From an uncultured Chthoniobacterales bacterium (GTDB taxonomy: Bacteria; Verrucomicrobiota; Verrucomicrobiae; Chthoniobacterales; UBA10450), in NCBI GenBank assembly GCA_955652855.1, contig CATPCN010000140.1, positions 1-7,345 on the forward strand: a stretch of 7,345 bases of DNA, read 5' to 3'. The notes below the pieces were generated by a model. The model was not told where the DNA came from. It ran no database searches and saw only the letters and a list, made by a program, of their open reading frames with translations. Within the stretch, counting starts at the first letter, position 1; the number at the start of each line of letters is the position of its first letter. Of this stretch, positions 1 to 5,609 are shown one piece after another. A program made the position numbers and the translations under genes.

Positions 1-261
1 GCCACCATGGACGGCGGGAAGACCGCTGAGGGCAAGCTGGTACGGCCGGGCTCCGCCAACGGACCCGGACGAGTGGTGATGAAGAACCTGCGCTACTGGG
101 GCGCGCCGCGCAACGACGGCTTCATCATGATGCCGAACGAAGTGGAAGCTTATCGCGCGGGCGACAAGCCATTCGAGTTCAAGGGCACGAACGGTTTCAT
201 GATCACGCTCGACATCAATTCGAAGGACGTCGCGGCGAAAGATAGCGAAGCCAAAATGTAA
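1..261 (+). CDS. Unrecognised protein, 3' end (5' end outside the window)
   Basis: The frame is open from the first base and ends at TAA 259-261, giving about 86 residues. An ATG at 7-9 exists, but only six bases precede it and the frame stays open through them, so this is most likely the C-terminal part of a longer protein. The visible part is soluble-looking, with no membrane segment, and is rich in Gly, Lys and Asp. It contains the stretch NLRYWGAPRNDGFIMMPNEV and ends in a charged tail (KDVAAKDSEAKM). I do not recognise a family and see no catalytic motif. The gene is convergent with the lipoprotein gene at 342-1391, and a bidirectional terminator separates them. Base composition matches the neighbours, so nothing suggests recent transfer. 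That it is coding is fairly sure; its function is unknown. Confidence 0.6.
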   Translation, partial: ATMDGGKTAEGKLVRPGSANGPGRVVMKNLRYWGAPRNDGFIMMPNEVEAYRAGDKPFEFKGTNGFMITLDINSKDVAAKDSEAKM

Positions 262-297
262 CGGCGATGTTCGCCTAACGAAAAGATTGTCGATCTA

Positions 298-327
298 AAA
301 TCGCCGCGACGAAACTCGCGGCGATTT
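298..327. terminator. Bidirectional intrinsic terminator between convergent genes
   Basis: A 12-bp perfect stem (298-309 with 316-327, AAATCGCCGCGA against TCGCGGCGATTT) closes a 6-base loop, CGAAAC. On the plus strand it is followed by CTTTTTC. On the minus strand it is followed by TTTTAGA, from the A-tract at 297-300. It sits 36 bases after the stop of the plus-strand gene and 14 bases after the stop of the minus-strand lipoprotein gene. It can therefore serve both transcripts. Confidence 0.85.
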
Positions 328-341
328 CTTTTTCGCTCGAT

Positions 342-1391
342 TTAAGGCTGGAACGTGACGGGCACTGTTACGCTCCATTCCCGCCCGGGCGCCGCCTTCC
401 ACTCCCGCAACTTCGTGACAGCTGCTGTGTCGAGAATTTGGTTACCGGTCGATTGAACGATCTCGACATTTTTTGCGGCACCGCCCATGTCGAAGCTCAC
501 TCGAAAACGCCCCGAGCCTCTGATCGGCGTCTTTGAGCGCTTCGCTTCGCTCGGATAATACGGCGGAGGATTGTAAACGAGCTGCGCTTTAGCTTTGGGC
601 TTGGGCGAAATGTTTTCCGCCACGGTTGGCCAGCCCGGAGTCGCATTTGCTGCGGCCTGTGTTTTTAATAGATCCATCGTGCTCGCCGGCCGCACCGCGC
701 CCGTTTCCGCTTTTTCATCGGTCGCGCTCACAATTCCGACGACTTCGCCCCGTCCATCGACAAGTGGCCAACCACGAAATTGTTTTGGGACTGCCGGCGT
801 CACGTCCAGCCAATCACCCGCTGCATCGGTTTTTTTCTCGAAGATTGTTTCCTCGACAAGCGTTCCCTGCCCGGCCGCGAGCGGACTCCCAATCAGCGTC
901 GCGCGTGAGCCGATTTCGGCCGCGTTCTTGCTCAACGCGAGAAAAGGCACCGCCTTATTTACGTCGGCTTTGAGCACCGCAAGATCGACATTCGGCGCGT
1001 CGGCGAGAATGCCGGAGATATTGTAAATCGCGCCATCCGCAGCTTTCGCCACCGCGTTGATGGCGCCATCGGCCACGTGTCGGTTCGTGATGATCTTGCC
1101 ATCATCGGAAACGAAAAAACCGGTGCCAGTCGTGATCCGCTTTCCGGCCGGATCGAAGACCGTGATCAGAACGATGGCCGGCCGAATGTTCTGCGCGACT
1201 TTCGCAAAGTCGCTCGTTGGATTGGCAGGACCTTCTCCCGGCGGAGGTGGGTTTTCCGATTGAGCGGTCGCAATATTCTTGTCGACGGATTTGTTCGGGT
1301 CGATCTGCGCGGAGGATCTTCGCTTGCAACCCGCGATCGCGAGAACAAACAGGCAAACCGCGCAGCCCAGTCGGACAAGGAAATTTTTCAT
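342..1391 (-). CDS. Lipoprotein with degenerate trypsin-like domain and TonB-type C-terminal domain
   Basis: The product is 349 residues from the ATG at 1389-1391. A longer ORF starts at 1475, but it would bury the signal peptide and overlap the upstream gene. Residues 1-22 form a lipoprotein signal peptide with lipobox LAIAGC (acceptor Cys22). A Pro-rich linker follows, then a trypsin-like fold at about 65-245. There the His of TNRHV (His105) and the Asp of NVDLAVLK (Asp136) sit where HtrA/DegP-type enzymes have two of their catalytic residues. The expected GNSGGPL motif reads QFRGWPL, so the nucleophilic Ser is replaced by Arg206. Residues about 270-349 match a TonB C-terminal domain (YYPSEAKR, SFDMGGAAKNVEIVQSTG, LDTAAV, REWKAAP, VPVTFQP). 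I infer an envelope-anchored, probably non-proteolytic protein for binding or sensing. It lies 58 bases after the membrane-protein gene, probably in one operon. No strong ribosome binding site is seen. Confidence 0.82.
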   Translation of the reverse strand: MKNFLVRLGCAVCLFVLAIAGCKRRSSAQIDPNKSVDKNIATAQSENPPPPGEGPANPTSDFAKVAQNIRPAIVLITVFDPAGKRITTGTGFFVSDDGKIITNRHVADGAINAVAKAADGAIYNISGILADAPNVDLAVLKADVNKAVPFLALSKNAAEIGSRATLIGSPLAAGQGTLVEETIFEKKTDAAGDWLDVTPAVPKQFRGWPLVDGRGEVVGIVSATDEKAETGAVRPASTMDLLKTQAAANATPGWPTVAENISPKPKAKAQLVYNPPPYYPSEAKRSKTPIRGSGRFRVSFDMGGAAKNVEIVQSTGNQILDTAAVTKLREWKAAPGREWSVTVPVTFQP

Positions 1392-1449
1392 TTGTCGCTC
1401 ATTCAAGAGAACCGCAGAGCGCACGAAGAACAAGATCAAAAAACGCTCG

Positions 1450-2001
1450 TTAGCCGGCAAGCGCGCCGCGACCACGGCGCATCATCGATACTTGCACCAC
1501 GATGCCGAAAACGGTAAGCGCCATGAGTAGAATCGTGCTGCCCGTTGCCGGAAGTGGCACCGCGCTCTGGATCAAATGCGCGCCTTCCACCGACGAAAAG
1601 AAAATCAGCGCCCAATCAAATAAGGCGAGCAGAAGAATCGCGCCAAGAATTCCGCCGACGAGAAACGTGATCAAATCGTAGTGCGCGTAATTCAAAAAAA
1701 ATGCCGCAACGATTGCGATCGCAAGTCTGCCGCCGACAAGAAAGCCGACCACGCCGATCGCAATTTTTTGCAGGAACAACGCGAAGAGCGCGCCGATAAA
1801 TCCGAGCACGAGCGCAAGCGTCAGCGCCAACATTGGCGACGGTTGAGACAACAAATGCGGCGCGATCTCAACGCCCACCGCGAATCCGACCGCCGCGACA
1901 AACAGCCAAAATAATTTTCGTCCGAAAAACAAAATCACCGCACCGATGAGGGCGCTGATTATCGGGACCGGCAATTTCAGTGCTTCCGCTGCGAGTACCA
2001 T
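1450..2001 (-). CDS. Multi-spanning membrane protein, DUF4203/TMEM198-like
   Basis: The product is 183 residues and almost wholly hydrophobic. Membrane segments can be drawn at about residues 9-27, 29-50, 56-77, 79-103, 108-128, 128-146 and 153-173, which makes six or seven spans. They are rich in Gly and Ala (for example FLVGGRLAIAIVAAFF and FLVGGILGAILLLALFDW). This pattern recalls the DUF4203 (TM7S3/TM198) family of seven-span proteins of unknown function. The assignment rests on hydropathy and Gly patterning, not on a diagnostic motif. The C-terminus (VPLPATG, hydrophobic stretch, MMRRGRG) resembles a PEP-CTERM sorting tail. The start ATG 1999-2001 lies inside the end of the sulfotransferase gene, a 25-base overlap that suggests translational coupling. 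No Shine-Dalgarno sequence is visible. A real gene is likely; its role is unknown. Confidence 0.75.
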   Translation of the reverse strand: MVLAAEALKLPVPIISALIGAVILFFGRKLFWLFVAAVGFAVGVEIAPHLLSQPSPMLALTLALVLGFIGALFALFLQKIAIGVVGFLVGGRLAIAIVAAFFLNYAHYDLITFLVGGILGAILLLALFDWALIFFSSVEGAHLIQSAVPLPATGSTILLMALTVFGIVVQVSMMRRGRGALAG

Positions 2002-2726
2002 GAGGACAAGTCTCGATGTAGGAGACGCTCCAGCTCTTTTATGTCGAAGTAAAACATGTCGATCAATTCCGCCTGTAATTTTATGTCGATCTTTTCGTCG
2101 TAGTCGTGTTCGAACACGTTCGCGGCCGGAGGAACTGTCGAGCCATCCACCTGGAGAAACTCAAATACGCGGCCCAGCGTTTTCGCGTGATCGGTTCGCA
2201 GCTCTTCATTTAAGAGAACGAGGCAATTGTCTTCGCCGAAAATATTGAAGAGCCGCCGCACCTGCGCAGCGTAAAACCCTCTGTCGATGTAGGAAAATAC
2301 TCGATGCTGCAATGGAAGCGCTTCGCGGCATCGCGCCGGTTCCTGTCTCACCGCGTCTCGAAAACAAAGACCATCAGCCTTCCGTTTCATCTCCATGTTC
2401 CAGTGCGAAAATGCACGCTCCACCGGATTCCGCAGCACGAGAATCCATTTCATCTTCGGATTGTAACTAAAGATCCGCGCCGGCACCGCGTTCCAATACA
2501 TGTAAATCGGCGTTGCCTCACCGATAACGCGGTGCTGTTTCTCCGGCCGAAAGTTCGCGTGATACTTTTTGTAATTTGGTCGTCCGCGAAAATTTTCTTC
2601 CTTGTCGAAGTAATGCAGCTCCTTCTTCGTCTCCGGCACGCAAATCTGCGGATGCTGCCGCAAAAACGAATCCAGCGCCGACGTCCCCCCCTTTTGCGCC
2701 CCCCCAATAACGAAATCCACACGCAT
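1977..2726 (-). CDS. PAPS-dependent sulfotransferase, heparan-sulfate-sulfotransferase-like
   Basis: The product is 249 residues and would transfer sulfate from PAPS to a hydroxyl or amino group, probably on a glycan or other surface molecule. The 5'-phosphosulfate loop is GGAQKGGTSAL (residues 8-18, Lys12). KKELHYF (34-40) matches the KExHFF motif that carries the catalytic Glu in heparan-type enzymes (here Glu36). LRNPVERAFSHW (98-109) is the 3'-phosphate-binding motif (Arg99, Ser107). Length is normal for bacterial members. I chose ATG 2724-2726 because family proteins start a few residues before the loop and GGGA lies eight bases upstream. ATG 2763-2765 would add 13 residues and overlap the upstream gene by 11 bases. 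There is no signal peptide, so it is probably cytoplasmic. Four GGG glycine codons make two G7 runs in the loop. The substrate cannot be read from the sequence. Confidence 0.87.
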   Translation of the reverse strand: MRVDFVIGGAQKGGTSALDSFLRQHPQICVPETKKELHYFDKEENFRGRPNYKKYHANFRPEKQHRVIGEATPIYMYWNAVPARIFSYNPKMKWILVLRNPVERAFSHWNMEMKRKADGLCFRDAVRQEPARCREALPLQHRVFSYIDRGFYAAQVRRLFNIFGEDNCLVLLNEELRTDHAKTLGRVFEFLQVDGSTVPPAANVFEHDYDEKIDIKLQAELIDMFYFDIKELERLLHRDLSSWYSQRKH

Positions 2727-2754
2727 TACAGAATTCCCAATGCCCGGCCAGGCG

Positions 2755-3075
2755 TTAGGCACCATGGCTTATTTCAACCACTCGTCCGTCTCGCTGGAGG
2801 ATAACGATGTGAAACGTGCCGCCAGCGAAGCCTCGCGGCAAGGAACCTTCGACGGTCCATTTGCCGTTCTGCAATTTCGTTCGATAGGGTTGCTCTGCTC
2901 GAATGATCTTCTCGCCATAGATTGGAAAGAGTATCGCTTCCGCTACCCGAATGGCCGTCTGCTCGTTCGGAACGAGGCCGCCGTGACGATCAAAGAGCTT
3001 CGGAATATTCTGAGCTGTGGCAGCGTCGACGCATGCGAAGATCGCAAGCATGATTAAAGTCGGACACCTTTTCAT
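2755..3075 (-). CDS. Small exported protein resembling NTF2-fold immunity proteins (YbbC-like)
   Basis: The product is 106 residues. Residues 1-21 look like a Sec signal peptide (Lys-Arg, hydrophobic core LIMLAIFACV, cut after ATA). The mature part, about 85 residues, contains TAIRVAEAILFPIYGEKII, then RTKLQNGKWTVEGSLP, then GGTFHIVILQRDGRVVEISHG. This order (helix with a PIYGE turn, a Lys-rich strand with W-V-GSLP, and a final strand with DG-x-V and HG) is what I recall of the Imm-NTF2-2/YbbC-like family (NTF2 fold immunity protein, PF15631). Members are often linked to polymorphic toxins, though many are orphans. No toxin gene is in the window. It lies 19 bases after gltX and next to the sulfotransferase, so it is probably cotranscribed. 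No clear ribosome binding site is seen. Coding status is secure; the family assignment is from memory of the motif pattern. Confidence 0.7.
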   Translation of the reverse strand: MKRCPTLIMLAIFACVDAATAQNIPKLFDRHGGLVPNEQTAIRVAEAILFPIYGEKIIRAEQPYRTKLQNGKWTVEGSLPRGFAGGTFHIVILQRDGRVVEISHGA

Positions 3076-3094
3076 TGCTTTAAAGTCTACGAGG

Positions 3095-4435
3095 TTATGT
3101 GCTCGGAAGTTTTAAAAGTTTTTCGGCGGCGCGATCGAAACGCGCGAGCACGCGATCTTTGCCCATGACTTCGAGCATGTGATACAGGCTCGGACCGACG
3201 GTGCGGCCGCTGACCGCGACGCGCGCGGGATGAACGAGATCACCGGTTTTGCAGCCGAGTTTTTGCGCGAGCGTTTTCAAAGTCGATTCGATTTGCGCAA
3301 GATTCCAATTGTCGATCTTTGGGAATTCGTCACGCAGCGCCTGCAATCGCTGCGCCGCTTCCGGTTTCGAGAATACTTTTTCCATCGCGGCTGGATCGAA
3401 CTCGTAATTTTCCGTGAAAAAATATGCCGTCCATTCCGGCACATCTTTGAAGAGTTTGATTTTCTCTTTCACGATGGCGAGGACTTCGCGAAGATATTTT
3501 TGATCGGCGCGGTCGATCTTGGCTTTCTCGAGAAATGGTCGCGCCAGCTCGGTAAAACGTTCGAGCGGCATCTGCGCGATGTACTGGCCGTTCAGCCAAA
3601 AACATTTGTCGAGATCGAAGGCGGCATTGCGGCGATTGATTTTCTCAAGCTCGAAAAGCTTAACGACTTCTTCCATGTCGATCTTTTCGCGATTGTCTTT
3701 GGGCGACCAGCCGAGCAGGCAAAGATAATTGCAGACCGCTTCCGGCGCGTAACCTTGCTCGATGTAAGTCGCGACGCGCGCGCCTTCGTCTCGCTTGCTC
3801 ATCTTCGAGCCGTCGTGATTTAAGATGAGCGGAATGTGCGCGAAGCGTGGCGGCGTGGCGCCGAGCGCTTTGTAAAGCTCGATGTGCTTCGGCGTGTTCG
3901 AGAGATGATCTTCGCCGCGAATGACGTGCGAAATTTTCATCTCGATGTCGTCCACCACATTCACGAAATGAAAAATCCACGATCCATCCGGCCGGCGGAT
4001 TGTCATGTCCGGATGCGTACCGGGATTGGTGAGATCGAAATCGATTTTGCCGCAAACGAGATCGTCGACCACGACGTGTTCCCGTGGCGAACGAAAACGC
4101 AACGCGCCTTGATCTTCGAAAATATGACCGGCATCCTGAAGCTTTTTCAAATGACGCTCATAAATTTCGGTGCGCTCACTTTGAAAATACGGACCGAAAT
4201 CTCCGCCGATGTGCGGACCTTCGTCCCAATTTAGATCGAGCCACTGTAGCCCCTCGTAAATTGCGGCGGCCGCTTCTTCCGTATTACGCGCCTTGTCCGT
4301 GTCCTCGACGCGCAAAATAAATTTGCCGACGTGATGTCGCGCGAAAAGCCAGTTAAAAAGCGCGGTGCGCGCGCCGCCGATGTGAAGGTAACCGGTGGGC
4401 GACGGAGCGAAGCGAACGCGAAGGTCGGAATTCAT
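3095..4435 (-). CDS. gltX: Glutamyl-tRNA synthetase, shortened form
   Basis: The product is 446 residues and charges tRNA-Glu with glutamate using ATP in the cytoplasm. It is a class I synthetase. The HIGH-type motif is APSPTGYLHIGGARTA (10-25) and the KMSKS-type motif is DGSKMSKRDEGA (208-219). RVEDTD (42-47), HVIRGEDHLSNTP (170-182), NYLCLLGWSP (236-245) and a helical anticodon-binding half to the C-terminus are also typical. Most homologues have 460-500 residues. Here the segment after AGHIF (101-105) runs straight into ALRFRSP, skipping some 40 residues, including the Y-x-C-x-C zinc-ligand region of the E. coli type. The start ATG 4433-4435 directly precedes the conserved N-terminus. It lies downstream of tilS, with a dispersed repeat between them. 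Whether the enzyme also charges tRNA-Gln (non-discriminating type) cannot be judged here. Confidence 0.97.
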   Translation of the reverse strand: MNSDLRVRFAPSPTGYLHIGGARTALFNWLFARHHVGKFILRVEDTDKARNTEEAAAAIYEGLQWLDLNWDEGPHIGGDFGPYFQSERTEIYERHLKKLQDAGHIFEDQGALRFRSPREHVVVDDLVCGKIDFDLTNPGTHPDMTIRRPDGSWIFHFVNVVDDIEMKISHVIRGEDHLSNTPKHIELYKALGATPPRFAHIPLILNHDGSKMSKRDEGARVATYIEQGYAPEAVCNYLCLLGWSPKDNREKIDMEEVVKLFELEKINRRNAAFDLDKCFWLNGQYIAQMPLERFTELARPFLEKAKIDRADQKYLREVLAIVKEKIKLFKDVPEWTAYFFTENYEFDPAAMEKVFSKPEAAQRLQALRDEFPKIDNWNLAQIESTLKTLAQKLGCKTGDLVHPARVAVSGRTVGPSLYHMLEVMGKDRVLARFDRAAEKLLKLPST

Positions 4436-4450
4436 TTCAAAAACAACTTA

Positions 4451-4482
4451 GCCACGGATGAACACAGATAAACACGGATTCT
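4451..4482. repeat. Dispersed intergenic repeat word (CCACGGATGAACACAGATAAACACGGAT type)
   Basis: In the 66-base tilS-gltX gap, three imperfect 10-base units follow one another: CACGGATGAA (4453-4462), CACAGATAAA (4463-4472) and CACGGATTCT (4473-4482). I recall this word, and its reverse complement, from intergenic regions of many environmental bacteria, including Verrucomicrobiota and Planctomycetota. Its function is unknown. In the direction of transcription it would lie in the gltX leader. Confidence 0.6.
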
Positions 4483-4501
4483 GTAGGGGAAGCAGGCCGA
4501 A

Positions 4502-5464
4502 TCATTCGATGAAAATTTTTCCCGCGCGGCGGCGAACATGTCGATCTTGCGGGAGATTTGTTTTCGCGACGCGATTCGTCAGGTCGAGCAGCGCGCGGAC
4601 ACGCTCGATCAAGTCGAAGCTCACATCAGAAACATCGCTGGCGCGCAACCAACCATGCAACGTGCGGCGCTGAATCGCGAGCGGGAGCGCGCGCATTTCT
4701 TTCACGCCAAGTTTTGAGAGCCGGGCGAGTTCGGGCGGAAGCAATGTTTCGAAGAAATTTTCTTCCTCAGCAGCGATCGTCGCCGCGCGCCAAATGCTCG
4801 CCCTTACATTTCGGCCAAGCTGCTTCTCGATGTACGGGATGATGCGGTGCCGAATGCGATTGCGCAGTGGCGCGATGTTTCTGTTGGTTGCGTCTTCGCG
4901 AAATGGCAGGCGATGGGCGCGCACATATTGATCGATCTGCTCGCGCCAAACGCCGAGCAACGGCCGCGCGATTTGTAATTTCACATTGTCGATCTTGCGG
5001 ACGGAGAGGGCGCGCATCGCGCTTAGCCCGCTCGTTCCTGCGCCGCGGAAAAGATTAATCAAAAAAGTTTCGACGAGATCATCGGCGTGATGTGCGAGAA
5101 AAATCGTGCGACAACGCCGGCGACGCGCGACTTTCGCAAAGAATTCGTAGCGCGCAGTGCGCGCCGCCGTTTCGATCGACATTTTTTTCTTTGCAGCGAG
5201 CGCACGAACATTTGTCGAGTCGAGGACAAGATCGACATGATATTTTGCCGCGCACTTCTCGACGAAGCACGCATCGGCGCGGCTTGATCGGCCGCGTAAT
5301 TGATGATCGAGGTGGCAAACGATCAATTTTTTATAACCACGATCGACAAGCCAGTGCAGCAGCGCGACGGAATCGCGTCCGCCGGATACGGCGATGAGAT
5401 AGCGGCGCGATAGTGAGAAACTTCGCAGTGTCTGCGAATTGAATTCAACCGCGCGCTTGCTCAT
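4502..5464 (-). CDS. tilS: tRNA(Ile)-lysidine synthetase, short form
   Basis: The product is 320 residues and converts the wobble cytidine of the CAU anticodon of tRNA-Ile to lysidine, using ATP and lysine, so that it reads AUA. The PP-loop ATPase motif is AVSGGRDS (25-32). Also typical are HLDHQLRGRSSRAD, then the AHHADDLVETFLINLFRGAG helix, LLGVWREQI and FREDATN, followed by RNRIRHRIIPYIE. After about residue 220 comes a substrate-binding helical region. The C-terminal domain of longer TilS proteins is absent, as in short enzymes such as that of Aquifex. A longer ORF opens at 5593, but its first 43 residues translate a dispersed repeat (CDSERSRRIS) and the efflux operator. I therefore chose ATG 5462-5464, close to the PP-loop. 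It is the first gene of the minus-strand run, upstream of gltX. Confidence 0.92.
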   Translation of the reverse strand: MSKRAVEFNSQTLRSFSLSRRYLIAVSGGRDSVALLHWLVDRGYKKLIVCHLDHQLRGRSSRADACFVEKCAAKYHVDLVLDSTNVRALAAKKKMSIETAARTARYEFFAKVARRRRCRTIFLAHHADDLVETFLINLFRGAGTSGLSAMRALSVRKIDNVKLQIARPLLGVWREQIDQYVRAHRLPFREDATNRNIAPLRNRIRHRIIPYIEKQLGRNVRASIWRAATIAAEEENFFETLLPPELARLSKLGVKEMRALPLAIQRRTLHGWLRASDVSDVSFDLIERVRALLDLTNRVAKTNLPQDRHVRRRAGKIFIE

Positions 5465-5528
5465 CCGTTCAGCAGGACATCGGAGCGCGATGACGTCAAG
5501 TTCATCACGGTCGCCAGAGAAATAGAGT

Positions 5529-5555
5529 GAGATTCGTCGACTTCGCTCAGAATCA
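5529..5555. repeat. Dispersed repeat word (GATTCTGAGCGAAGTCGACGAATCTC type)
   Basis: On the minus strand the sequence reads GTGATTCTGAGCGAAGTCGA and then CGAATCTC. This belongs to a repeat word that often lies between genes in soil and environmental genomes and, when translated by chance, gives CDSERSRRIS or SERSEES-like peptides. Here it lies between tilS and the efflux promoter. It supports the shorter tilS start. Confidence 0.55.
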
Positions 5556-5571
5556 CAGACTGTGGGAGAAT

Positions 5572-5600
5572 TTGACAATGAATGAACGTTCATTCATCTT
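5572..5600 (+). promoter_or_regulatory. Promoter of the tetR-efflux operon
   Basis: A perfect -35 hexamer, TTGACA (5572-5577), is followed by a 17-base spacer and a weak -10, CATCTT (5595-5600, three of six consensus bases). The predicted transcript start is near 5607, only about three bases before the repressor ATG. The message would then be almost leaderless, which fits the absence of a Shine-Dalgarno sequence. The -10 is weak, so the exact start is uncertain. Confidence 0.5.
5578..5597. promoter_or_regulatory. TetR/AcrR-type operator, 20-bp perfect palindrome
   Basis: ATGAATGAACGTTCATTCAT is identical to its reverse complement over all 20 bases. TGAATGA/TCATTCA half-sites are typical operators of TetR/AcrR repressors that control efflux pumps. 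It fills the spacer of the promoter at 5572-5600 and ends 12 bases before the repressor start codon. Bound repressor would block RNA polymerase, so autorepression of the tetR-efflux operon is the natural reading. Confidence 0.85.
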
Positions 5601-5609
5601 CTCATCCTC

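Noticed and set aside
1..10. GCCACCATGG at the window start is a perfect vertebrate Kozak sequence.
   Set aside because: Everything else is bacterial, the frame is open through these bases, and the window edge is arbitrary. It is a chance match within a coding frame.
1077..1517. A 146-codon plus-strand ORF and several smaller frames over the lipoprotein gene.
   Set aside because: They are antisense to a gene with a lipobox, protease-fold motifs and a TonB domain, and show no features of their own.
3179..3823. A 214-codon plus-strand ORF.
   Set aside because: It lies fully antisense to gltX, has Phe/Arg-rich shadow composition and no domain-like motif.
3305..4995. The word TGTCGATCTT (AAGATCGACA on the other strand) recurs many times across the window and looks like a repeated motif.
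   Set aside because: In most places it encodes Lys-Ile-Asp in frame (gltX, tilS and, on plus, the adaptor), so codon choice explains it.
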